Below are positions 43,773 through 53,901 of a DNA stretch of 64,000 bases, one piece after another; the stretch's first letter is position 1; each line of letters starts with the position of its first letter. The translations under genes and the position numbers were made by a program. Below the pieces are notes generated by a model. It was given only the letters and a program-made list of their open reading frames with translations. It was not told the DNA's origin and ran no database searches. The stretch comes from Stutzerimonas decontaminans (GTDB taxonomy: Bacteria; Pseudomonadota; Gammaproteobacteria; Pseudomonadales; Pseudomonadaceae). The stretch is from positions 1 to 64,000 of the forward strand of contig NZ_CP007509.1 in NCBI RefSeq assembly GCF_000661915.1, given 5' to 3'.

Positions 43773-45254
43773 ATGAAAAAGCTCGCGTTCGCCGTAGCCG
43801 TACCCCTGGCCCTCTTCGGGGCCGCCACCTTCTACACCAGCACCCAGGTCGAATCGACCGCCCGTGATGCCGTCGACCAGGCCAACCTCAAGCTGCGCGA
43901 GATGGGCATTGGCGCCGGCACCGATGTCAGCCTCACGCTGCTCAGCTTCGAGCGCGGCCTGCTGTCCAGCGCCGCGCTCTACCAGATCGATATCGAAGTG
44001 GCGGATGACGAAGGCCACTCCGAGCACTACGCGTTGCTGCTGAAAGATCGCCTCGAACACGGCCCCTTCCCCTTCTCGCGCCTGAGCCGTGGCCAGCTGA
44101 TGCCGGTCGCCGCGCAGAGCCGCTTCGAGCTCGAACGCACCCCGCTGACGCAAAAGCTGTTCGACGCTGCCGCCGGCGAAGCGCCGCTGGTGGGCGACGT
44201 GACCATCGGCTATGACGGCGGCCAGTCCGGTGATCTGCGCACGGCGGCCTTCAACATGAAGAACGAAGACGGCACGGTGCGCGTCGCCCCGGCGACCCTC
44301 AACTTCGAGGCGAACAAGGACGGCAGCAACGTGCGCATGGACGGCGAGCTGGCGGAAGTCGATATCGACCTGCAGCGCGGTGACAACGGCCGGCCGGTAC
44401 AGCTGAGCCTGCGCGGCATCGGCCTGAGCGCCGACAAGCAGGACTATGACGCAGGCTTCGGCTTCGGCCCGTCCGCCATCACCCTGCAACGCATGGAGAT
44501 CAAGGCGGGCGATGAACCCGCAGTGGTCCTGCAAAACGCCTCGGTCGACGAAGTGCTGAGCCGTGGCAGCCGTGGTCTCGACCAGACCATCGCCTACCGC
44601 ATCGGCGAGGTCAGCGCCAAAGGCCAGACGTTCCGCAACCTCGCCCTCGCCTTCAGCCTGCGCAACCTCGAGGAAAGCAGCCTCAAGGCGCTGGTGGCCA
44701 GCTACAAGGAAATCCTCGACAGCAGCACCACCCCGCAGGAATCCTTCGCCGGCATCACCGATGCCCAGCAGCAGGCGCTGCAGGCCCATGCCCTGCAGCT
44801 GCTGGAACACAAACCCACCCTCGCCCTCGACGAGTTCGGCTTCGAAACCGCCCACGGCGTCGCCAGCCTGTCCGTGGTGCTGGACCTGCAATCGCCGAGT
44901 GCAGAGGCCTTCACCCCGGATGCGATGATCACCAGCATGCTCGCCTCGCTCAAAGCCGAAGCTGCTATCGACAAGGACCTCGTGCACGACATCGCCGGGC
45001 TGGTCGCGCAGAACAACCCGCGCGGCGGCCAGCTCGATCCGGTGGCGCTGCAGCAGGAAGCCGACGCTGCCACCGAGCTGTTCAGCGGCATGGCGCTCAA
45101 CGCCGGCTGGTCGCGCCTGGAAGGCGGCCGCCTGCTCAGTTCCCTGCATTACGCCAACGACCAGGTGACCTTCAATGGCCGCGAAATGAGCGTGCAGGAG
45201 TTCATCGGCTTTGCCTTCGGCTCGGTGCAGAACGCCGGGATGCTTGGCCAGTAA
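43773..45254 (+). CDS. DUF945 (YdgA-like) exported protein
   Basis: The 493-residue protein has a single N-terminal hydrophobic segment (KKLAFAVAVPLALFGAATFY), which anchors it in the inner membrane or is cleaved. The rest is a long periplasmic beta-rich region typical of DUF945/YdgA. No enzymatic motif is visible. The gene is monocistronic by spacing (185 bp before, 405 bp after). The family role remains unknown. Confidence 0.8.
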   Translation: MKKLAFAVAVPLALFGAATFYTSTQVESTARDAVDQANLKLREMGIGAGTDVSLTLLSFERGLLSSAALYQIDIEVADDEGHSEHYALLLKDRLEHGPFPFSRLSRGQLMPVAAQSRFELERTPLTQKLFDAAAGEAPLVGDVTIGYDGGQSGDLRTAAFNMKNEDGTVRVAPATLNFEANKDGSNVRMDGELAEVDIDLQRGDNGRPVQLSLRGIGLSADKQDYDAGFGFGPSAITLQRMEIKAGDEPAVVLQNASVDEVLSRGSRGLDQTIAYRIGEVSAKGQTFRNLALAFSLRNLEESSLKALVASYKEILDSSTTPQESFAGITDAQQQALQAHALQLLEHKPTLALDEFGFETAHGVASLSVVLDLQSPSAEAFTPDAMITSMLASLKAEAAIDKDLVHDIAGLVAQNNPRGGQLDPVALQQEADAATELFSGMALNAGWSRLEGGRLLSSLHYANDQVTFNGREMSVQEFIGFAFGSVQNAGMLGQ

Positions 45255-45659
45255 CACCGCTTCTGGACCTGCCCGGCGCTTCGCTGGGCGGGTCCGCGTA
45301 GCCTCGGCTGACGTCCGCCCTGCTGAACGTGCCTCGCCACGCTGTAATCGTCATTCCCCCCTCGCCAGCCCCGAGTCGGCTGTGCCGCTGTTGATCTTGA
45401 TCCCGCCGCATCCGACACTGACCCACGCTGTTCAGCGAATGGCCCGCCGCGCCGCGCCGGTCCGGAGCTGCGCTCCGTCAGGTCGCTGGAACCATCCTCG
45501 CGTTCGCCGCCTCTGCTGAATATGGAGGCTGTGCCAGGCCTAGCAGAAACTCGCGGTCGGGCCCGACGCAACGAGCCAACCCCACGACTATTCACGCAGC
45601 AGCCTCGGACAGGGGGATAGCTCCCGCCAAGGTTTCAATCCAAAGGTTCCGTTTGTCCG
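45255..45659. other. 405-bp intergenic region
   Basis: Two small stem-loops are visible: GACCTGCCC with GGGCGGGTC (45266-45274/45286-45294; one mismatch), 12 bp after the DUF945 stop and probably its transcript end; and CGGAGC-TGC-GCTCCG (45463-45477). The rest, about 45300-45650, has no supported gene and presumably holds the promoter of the hybrid kinase. Confidence 0.4.
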
Positions 45660-47708
<2,049 letters not shown>

Positions 47709-47719
47709 GCCGTGGCCGG

Positions 47720-48607
47720 CTACCCGCCCAGCCGCTCGCTGAGAAAGTCGATAAAGCAGGCGATGCGCGAGGCCAGCGCGCTGTTGCGGTAATACACGGC
47801 ATTGATCGGCTGGCGCACGTCGACGCGCTGCGCCGCCAGCACCTCGACCAGCTCGCCGCGCTGGCGATCCTTCTCGGTCATGAAGTCGGACAGGCACACC
47901 AGCCCCTCACCGGCCAGCGCCAGTTCACGCGCCGTATCGCCGCTGGAGACACGCAGCGCCGGGGTGATCCGCCAGCTCTCCCCCAGCGCATGACGCAACG
48001 GCCAATCGTTGAGCCGATCCGGCTCGGTAAAGCCGATCAGGCTGTGCCCGGCCAGGTCCTCGACCTGCAGCGGCACGCCATGCCGCTGCAGATAGGCCGG
48101 GCTCGCCAGCACCCGGCGCATGGTGTGGCACAGCGGCCGCGCATGCAGGCTGGAATCTGGCAGCGGGCCGATGCGAATGGCCAGATCGGTGCGCCGCTCC
48201 AGCAGGTCGATGATGCGGTCGTCGCTGTACAGCTCAAGCTCGATCTGCGGATAGCGCGTGCGAAAGTCGCTGATCAGCGGCGCGATCACATGCAGCATGA
48301 ACGGCGAGGCCGTGTTGACCCGCAAGCGCCCCGCCGGTGTCTGACGCCGCAGCGCCATCTGCTCCTCCGCCTCCTCCACGCTGGCCAGAATGCGCCGCGC
48401 CTGCGCCAGGAACACCTCGCCCTCCTCGGTCAGCTCCAGGCGCCGCGTGGTGCGGCGCAACAGCGTCACCGCCAGCTTGTCCTCCAGCCGACTCAACGCC
48501 CGGCTGACGCCCGAGGCGGTTTGTTCCAGCTGCTCGGCCGCGGCGCTGATCGAGCCACTGTCGACCACGCTGACAAAGGCGAGCATTTCGTCGAGGTTGG
48601 TTTTCAT
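47720..48607 (-). CDS. LysR-family transcriptional regulator
   Basis: The 295-residue protein has a typical N-terminal winged helix (MLAFVSVVDSGSISAAAEQLEQTASGVSRALSRLE) and a LysR substrate-binding domain (about 90-295). The start at 48607 gives MKTNLDEMLAF. Its target is unclear: no divergent operon adjoins it, and the DUF421 gene upstream is on the same strand with a 132-bp gap. Confidence 0.9.
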   Translation of the reverse strand: MKTNLDEMLAFVSVVDSGSISAAAEQLEQTASGVSRALSRLEDKLAVTLLRRTTRRLELTEEGEVFLAQARRILASVEEAEEQMALRRQTPAGRLRVNTASPFMLHVIAPLISDFRTRYPQIELELYSDDRIIDLLERRTDLAIRIGPLPDSSLHARPLCHTMRRVLASPAYLQRHGVPLQVEDLAGHSLIGFTEPDRLNDWPLRHALGESWRITPALRVSSGDTARELALAGEGLVCLSDFMTEKDRQRGELVEVLAAQRVDVRQPINAVYYRNSALASRIACFIDFLSERLGG

Positions 48608-48739
48608 CGGTGAGGTCGCATCGAAGGGGTGGCGGAAAGCAACGAGTCTGGCGGCACCGCCACGTGGCGGCAACCGAACCGGCAGCGGGCCCCCGGCGGC
48701 GGGCCCATCGATCAGCCGCCGGCGAGGGGTGCCAAGGCC

Positions 48740-49291
48740 TCAAACGCCCTTATCATTCGGCCCCGGCACATTCACCCCGTCCAGCGTGGAACGGTTGTCG
48801 CCGGCGCCATCGGTGATCACGCTGAAACTGCCATCGGTCTCCAGCACCACCGCCTCGATGCCATCCAGCGCGGCCAGCCCCTGGCTGCGCGCGGCGGCAC
48901 GCACCTCGTTCTCGGTCACCCGCGCCGCACGCAAGGCATCGCCGAGAAAACGCCCACGATAGAACAGCAACGCCGGCTCGCCCGTCACCGTACGCCGCAC
49001 CCACGCCACCCGCACGCTGGACCAGGTGACCACATACTGCAGCCCGATCAACAGCGCGAACGCCAGCACCCCCTCGGCCAGCGACACATCCCGGTTGAGC
49101 AGAATCGTCGCGAAGGTCGAACCCAGCGCCACCGTCACCACCAGATCGAACGCATTCATCTTCGACAACGTCCGCCGCCCCGACAGACGCAACAGCAGCA
49201 CCAGGCTGATATAGGCCAGCACGCCCACCACCAGCGTGCGTATCAATGTCATTCCGCTACTGAAAAACATGCCTTCCACAATCACCTCCAT
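48740..49291 (-). CDS. DUF421 (YetF-like) membrane protein
   Basis: The 183-residue protein has three N-terminal transmembrane helices (about 10-80) and a soluble C-terminal part (LLFYRGRFLGDALRAARVTENEVRAAAR). This is the YetF/YcaP arrangement of family DUF421. The conserved SGRRTLSKMNAFDLVVTVALGS loop is intact. The function is not established. The ATG at 49291 follows AGGTCAG. Confidence 0.85.
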   Translation of the reverse strand: MEVIVEGMFFSSGMTLIRTLVVGVLAYISLVLLLRLSGRRTLSKMNAFDLVVTVALGSTFATILLNRDVSLAEGVLAFALLIGLQYVVTWSSVRVAWVRRTVTGEPALLFYRGRFLGDALRAARVTENEVRAAARSQGLAALDGIEAVVLETDGSFSVITDGAGDNRSTLDGVNVPGPNDKGV

Positions 49292-49515
49292 AACTGACCT
49301 ATGCAGGGGTGGACAGGGTAGGCGGGCGGAAAGTGCAGACGGCGCAAATGACCGCGCGTCAGGCAACAGTATGAAAACTGGGGATTAATCCATCGTCTGC
49401 TTTACCCACACGGAAGCAGTGGCTAATGTGCCATCACGCGCAGCAATTGCGCACTCGATCACGGTTCCGCTGCGACGCTACGGTCTGCACCGGTCCGCTA
49501 CCAAGGAAGGTACAG

Positions 49516-49800
49516 ATGGCGCGCTTTATCCCTGTTCGCTCGCAATGTCAGTTCGATATGCCTGGCGAGCGGGGTTTTGCGGTGGAAGTGGTCCCGGCGG
49601 GCCGTCCCTTCGCCACCGAACCGCTCTCCGGCCGTGATGCCGGCGAAGACGGCGCTCCATCATCGTCCCCGATAGCGCCGGCCGCCGCGACGCGCTCACC
49701 GAACTCATCCACTGCCAAGACCATCGGCAGAATGGGACTGCCTCGTCACCCGCGTCAGCGACGAAATTACAAGGGGCGCAGGAGGCGATTGGTGGCGTGA
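49516..49800 (+). pseudogene. Remnant of a NERD-domain protein at the island edge
   Basis: ATG 49516 opens MARFIPVRSQCQFDMPGERGF, which resembles the N-terminus of large NERD-domain DNA helicases/nucleases as I remember them. After about 25 residues the similarity stops and the frame becomes low-complexity Pro/Ala/Arg. Downstream parts look protein-like only in another frame (RRSIIVPDSAGRRDALTELI). I read it as a decayed, internally deleted gene. It borders the AT-rich two-gene island. The 49292-49515 stretch before it holds no gene I can support. Confidence 0.4.
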
Positions 49801-49893
49801 GGGTCGGGCTTAGAAGCATCAGGAGAAGTAGTGTAGTGGAACATACATCTATATCACTTCATTTATTTGGTTGGTTAATTTAAGGAGGTGTAA

Positions 49894-50802
49894 GTGCATC
49901 ATTCTACTTTACAGCGGTTAGCTTTTGCCAAATACCTTTTCTCTGTTGCTATAGAACAATCAAGAGCGCCAGAAATACTTTCCTCCGCGTCTGTACTAAC
50001 ATTTCATGATGCAATCGAGTTTTTCTTGCAAATTGCAAGCGAGCATCTAGATGCTGGAAAAAAACAACCAAACTTTATGGACTATTGGGATTTTTTGTCT
50101 GATGCACTTGGTGAGGCACTTCCGCAGAAGGAGGCAATGCGTCGCCTAAACAAGGCGCGCGTAGCTTTAAAACACAGTGGAACTTTGCCGTCTAGGTTAG
50201 ATGTTGAAGCATTTAGGGCCGCTGCTGCATTATTTTTCCAAGAAGCAACGAGGCTGGTTTTCGGAGTTGAGTTTTCTGAAATCTCAATGATTGAATATGT
50301 TCCATCTGAAGAAGCGAGAAATCACCTTCGAAAAGCAGAGGCACTCAAGGTAAATGGGGAGCTTAATAGTGCAGCAGTCGAGATTGCGGTCGCTTTCGAA
50401 AAAATGGTCGATGAATATGAAGCTGATAAAGGGGGGTTAGGCACGGGGTCCCCATTCTTTTTTGGAGAAAACATGACCTTTTTATCGTCGTTCCACATGC
50501 GTTTGGATCGACGCGAATATCCGGATATGTCGCGGTTCGTGGATAGCGTAAATGAGTCAATCGGCGCAATCCAGCGAGCGGTTAAGATCCTCGCGCTGGG
50601 GCTGGATTACCGTAAGTATTCTAAGTTTAAATTATTAACTCCTCATGCCAGTCGTGTAATGTCGGGTGATTATGTCGTTCAACAATTTGCCGGTAGAGCG
50701 GACGAGCTAAATGAACAGTATGTAGGGTTTTGTATTGATTATGTAATAGAGTGCGCAATAAAGTTAAATGATTTCAATTATTCAAGGGCTGTCATGAAAT
50801 AA
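49894..50802 (+). CDS. HEPN-like protein with RX4H motif, putative defence effector
   Basis: This 302-residue protein is mostly helical by its residue pattern. R89-V-A-L-K-H94 within LNKARVALKHSGTLPSRLD fits the RX4-6H catalytic motif of HEPN ribonucleases, and the preceding HDAIEFFLQIASEHL helix fits a HEPN bundle. The GTG start has a near-perfect AAGGAGG five bases upstream. Base composition is far more AT-rich than the flanks. The P-loop ATPase gene follows 46 bp downstream on the same strand. I do not recognise a named family; a toxin or nuclease partner of the ATPase is an inference from motif and context. HEPN-fold without activity is also possible. Confidence 0.6.
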   Translation: MHHSTLQRLAFAKYLFSVAIEQSRAPEILSSASVLTFHDAIEFFLQIASEHLDAGKKQPNFMDYWDFLSDALGEALPQKEAMRRLNKARVALKHSGTLPSRLDVEAFRAAAALFFQEATRLVFGVEFSEISMIEYVPSEEARNHLRKAEALKVNGELNSAAVEIAVAFEKMVDEYEADKGGLGTGSPFFFGENMTFLSSFHMRLDRREYPDMSRFVDSVNESIGAIQRAVKILALGLDYRKYSKFKLLTPHASRVMSGDYVVQQFAGRADELNEQYVGFCIDYVIECAIKLNDFNYSRAVMK

Positions 50803-50848
50803 TTCAAGCTCTATCTTTGCGCTTTTACAGTTTTTTGGATGGTATAAA

Positions 50849-52303
50849 GTGGCTACGATAAATATTAAAGATAAAGATCTGTTTGGTAACGACGCAGGTG
50901 AAGATGAAAGCATTGAGGTTTTAAATTCATACTACGTGGATAACCCAGATTTTGACGATTTTTTTAATCCTTCAATCCGCCTTAACGTAGTAAGTGCGAG
51001 GAAAGGGATGGGGAAGTCTGCGATGATTTCTCGTATGACCTCTAAGCTTAAAGAGAGCAGCGATACTATTGTAATAAGGGTTACTGGAAATTCTCTTCTG
51101 GGTCTAGGCGACTTCCAAGGCCATGATCAAGCGTATTTGGAGAACTACTGGAAACAGATTATTTGCAAAAAAATCATACTAGAAATAGGGAATTCTATAG
51201 GATTTGCCTTAACTAGCGACGAAATGTCGATGGTTGAAATGGCAGAGCTGGAAGGTATGAAAAGCAAAAATATTATCGGAGGGTTGATTGCTAGGATCAA
51301 AGGAAAACTACCGTTAGTTGATGCAGAGATAAGGCAGTCGTTGCCAGCCAATCCGGCTAGCCTCTTGCAAAATTATCAAGATCAGCATAGTGACTCAAGC
51401 GTGTGGGTACTCATCGATGATATAGACGCTAAATACAAAGACACTCCAGAGTATCAAGCTAGAGTAGGGTCTTTTTTTAGCGCAATTAGATCCTTGGCGT
51501 TTGATATGAAGAACTTGAACATTAGAGCGAGCGTTAGATCGGATGTTTGGTCAAATCTCAGGCATTTAGAAGATTTAGATAAGTGGGAACAATATGTAGT
51601 CGAGATATACTGGACTAAAAAACAATTGCGAGACATGCTTGCTAATCGAATACTTTCGTATGTAAAAAGGAAATCTCCTAAATCAAAGGAGGCCCGTCTG
51701 AAAATAAGTAGAGACTATAATCAACTATTCGCGCTTGTTTTTGGGACTCCCATTCGATGGAGAGACGATCCAGAAGCTTCAATATTTGATGCTATATATT
51801 CTTTTTCAAATAAGCGGCCTCGTTGGATGGGGCAGTTATGTAGAATGGCTGCGGATCAGGCAAAAAAGAATAATCCTAGAAATAAAATAATAGACTTGGA
51901 GCACATTAAACAAATATTGGAAAAATACGGCAAAAACCGAAAGGATGATCTTATTAAAGAACATCAGCACCAATTTGATGAGCTAGATAAATTGATAGAT
52001 GCTTTTCGAGCCAATAGCAGGACGTATACGCGGACATCGCTTTCAGCTTTATTTGAGAATAATTTTGTTCGGGGGCGTTCTATAAATGATATCCCAGAGA
52101 TAGATGGAAAAATCTATGCCGCTCTGGATGATTTTGGCGAGTTCTCATACAAGATTGGTCTGATTTCAAAAGTTCATGAGAACGGAAAAAACTTTACTCA
52201 CTTTACAGATGACCCGGATCTGTTTCGAAGTAACGAAAATATGGCTGATGCGATCACTTGGTCGGTTCACATTGCCTACAGGGCTTTTTTAAATATTCAT
52301 TGA
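50849..52303 (+). CDS. P-loop ATPase, putative defence partner
   Basis: The 484-residue ATPase has Walker A ARKGMGKS (50-57) and Walker B VWVLIDDID (185-193). The opening DLFGNDAGEDESIEVLNSYYV and the later IRASVRSDVWSNLR...DLDKWEQ resemble the Sll1717-type P-loop ATPases; that is remembered similarity. The region about 200-380 is a helical, basic stretch (KRKSPKSKEARLK), and the C-terminal 100 residues look winged-helix-like (YTRTSLSALFENNF). It shares the AT-rich composition of the preceding gene: by hand count, 25 and 18 G+C per 60 at 51481-51540 and 51901-51960. The start is GTG with a weak GGATGG. Confidence 0.7.
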   Translation: MATINIKDKDLFGNDAGEDESIEVLNSYYVDNPDFDDFFNPSIRLNVVSARKGMGKSAMISRMTSKLKESSDTIVIRVTGNSLLGLGDFQGHDQAYLENYWKQIICKKIILEIGNSIGFALTSDEMSMVEMAELEGMKSKNIIGGLIARIKGKLPLVDAEIRQSLPANPASLLQNYQDQHSDSSVWVLIDDIDAKYKDTPEYQARVGSFFSAIRSLAFDMKNLNIRASVRSDVWSNLRHLEDLDKWEQYVVEIYWTKKQLRDMLANRILSYVKRKSPKSKEARLKISRDYNQLFALVFGTPIRWRDDPEASIFDAIYSFSNKRPRWMGQLCRMAADQAKKNNPRNKIIDLEHIKQILEKYGKNRKDDLIKEHQHQFDELDKLIDAFRANSRTYTRTSLSALFENNFVRGRSINDIPEIDGKIYAALDDFGEFSYKIGLISKVHENGKNFTHFTDDPDLFRSNENMADAITWSVHIAYRAFLNIH

Positions 52304-52463
52304 ATGGAAATCGCGGGCGATTGACTAACTTTAAGCATTTCTACGAAGCTCGCGGTCAATTCAAAAGGTAAGAGCGTGAAAGGGGATAGAATTCTCCACT
52401 GAACATTTTGAGCTCAGCGCCGCCGCTTCGCGCCACGTCTCTTTATTCATAAGGTGACATTGC

Positions 52464-52850
52464 ATGACTCAATCCTTTTCCGTACTCCCGCAAAACTTCG
52501 CGATCGCACGGTTGGAGCCTGGTGCTGAGCTGCCGAGCGCGGTATTGGCGTCACCGGGTTTTATGTCCATCACCCGGACGGAGGATGAGCTGTCGATCGT
52601 CTGCGCGGTGGATGTCGCGGCCGGGTTGCCCCGAGTGGACAGCAGTTGGCGCGCGATCAAGGTGCAGGGGCCGTTTGCCTTTGATCAGACAGGAATCCTG
52701 GCGTCCTTTCTTGATCCGCTCGCGGTAGCTGGCGTCGGCATTTTTGCGGTGAGCACCTTCGATACGGATTACATATTGGTCAAGTCGGAGAATCTTGCTA
52801 ATGCGGTGGCAGCTTTGAAGCGAGCCGGACATCACCTCATCGGAGAATGA
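52464..52850 (+). CDS. ACT-domain protein (aspartokinase-like regulator)
   Basis: The 128-residue protein has two ACT-like halves: FSVLPQNFAIARLEPGAELP and VQGPFAFDQTGILASFLDPLAVAGVGIFAVSTFDTDYILV. The latter is the amino acid-binding pattern of small ACT proteins (CASTOR/ACT_7-like). These sense amino acids or regulate other enzymes; the partner is unknown. GC content returns to the chromosomal norm here, so this gene marks the right edge of the island. AAGGTGA lies upstream. Confidence 0.82.
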   Translation: MTQSFSVLPQNFAIARLEPGAELPSAVLASPGFMSITRTEDELSIVCAVDVAAGLPRVDSSWRAIKVQGPFAFDQTGILASFLDPLAVAGVGIFAVSTFDTDYILVKSENLANAVAALKRAGHHLIGE

Positions 52851-52879
52851 AGGCAGGAGCGAGGTAGCCTGGACGTAAC

Positions 52880-52977
52880 GCGTGGAAAAGGCTTCGCCGT
52901 TTTCCACCCTACGCATACGCGGTGTCGGCAGAGCGAGCGGAGTGGCGTAGGGTGGACAACGCTGCGCTTGTCCACGC
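52880..52977. repeat. REPIN-like palindromic doublet, copy 1
   Basis: Left element 52880-52914: GTGGAAAA and TTTTCCAC arms around GGCTTCGCCG, ending CCCTACGC. Right element 52945-52977: starts GCGTAGGG, arms GTGGACAA and TTGTCCAC around CGCTGCGC. The inner sequences CCACCCTACGC and GCGTAGGGTGG are inverted relative to each other, making a doublet with a 30-bp spacer. Confidence 0.85.
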
Positions 52978-53084
52978 GAGATCCGTCAGCCGCTCGGGAA
53001 AAAGGGACAGATTTATTTTCAGGTGGCTAGCTTCGTAGCACCCTGTCATTTTCTCCGGCGTAGCTCTCCACAAGGTCCAAACCC

Positions 53085-53651
53085 ATGCAGCTAACAACCC
53101 TTCTCGCCCCGACCTACACCCAAATGCTCAAAACCCTCGCCGGCTGGCTAAAGAAGGCGCAGGCCCAGCTACCGGAAGCGGAGGCGCAGGCGTTGTTATC
53201 CGCGCGGCTGGCACCGGATATGTTTCCGCTGTCGACGCAGGTTCGCTTTGCCTGTGTGCAGGCGCGGGAGGCCGTGTGTCGGCTGAGAGGCGAGGCGTTT
53301 CCGGCTGTGATCAAAGAGCTGCTGGACGAGGGGCGGCAGGCTGGCGAGCGGCCGGGCACGCTGGCTGATGCCTATGCCCGGATCGATGAGACGGTGGCAT
53401 TGCTCGACGGTCTCGCCGCCGATGCGCTGGATATGGACGCGGACAAGCCAATCGCCCATGAGCTGGCAAACGGGATGATCTTCGACCTGACCGCGGAGCA
53501 ATACGCCCGCGACTGGACGCTGGCGCAGTTCTACTTCCACGTGATGACCGCGTATTCGATCCTGCGTAAGGCAGGGATCGAGCTGGGCAAGGCGGACTAC
53601 GTGGCACATATGCTGCCCTATCTGCGACCGGAATCGATTCCGAAGGGCTAA
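53085..53651 (+). CDS. DUF1993 family protein
   Basis: The 188-residue helical protein starts MQLTTLLAPTYTQMLKTLAGWL and contains FPLSTQVRFACVQAREAVCRL and the C-terminal AQFYFHVMTAYSILRKAGIELGKADY. That order is characteristic of DUF1993, a DinB-like four-helix bundle family. No metal-binding triad is obvious. The function is unknown. It is flanked on both sides by REPIN-like repeats. Confidence 0.88.
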   Translation: MQLTTLLAPTYTQMLKTLAGWLKKAQAQLPEAEAQALLSARLAPDMFPLSTQVRFACVQAREAVCRLRGEAFPAVIKELLDEGRQAGERPGTLADAYARIDETVALLDGLAADALDMDADKPIAHELANGMIFDLTAEQYARDWTLAQFYFHVMTAYSILRKAGIELGKADYVAHMLPYLRPESIPKG

Positions 53652-53671
53652 CGAGGTGGCCTGAACGTAGC

Positions 53672-53768
53672 GCGTGGAAAAGGCTTCGCCGTTTTCCACC
53701 CTACGCAAGCACGGTGTCGGCAAAGGGGGCCGAGTGGCGTAGGGTGGACAACGCTGCGCTTGTCCACC
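53672..53768. repeat. REPIN-like palindromic doublet, copy 2
   Basis: Same structure as copy 1: left element 53672-53706, right element 53737-53768, 30-bp spacer. Left arms and loop are identical to copy 1. It lies between the DUF1993 gene and the ABC exporter. Confidence 0.85.
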
Positions 53769-53901
53769 GATGCGAATCGACGGGCAGAGCAGGTGGTTGG
53801 CGAAACGCTCGCGGGCTCGGGGCGTCCAACCGGGATGCCGCGCCCAAGCGGTCGTATTTGCGAACGACGTTCGCCCACCTCGCCACAAAGCAGACCTCCC
53901 C

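Noticed and set aside
49800..52460. Prophage or integrative element carrying the AT-rich genes
   Set aside because: No integrase, transposase, tRNA target or clear direct repeats were found at the edges, so the mode of entry is unknown.
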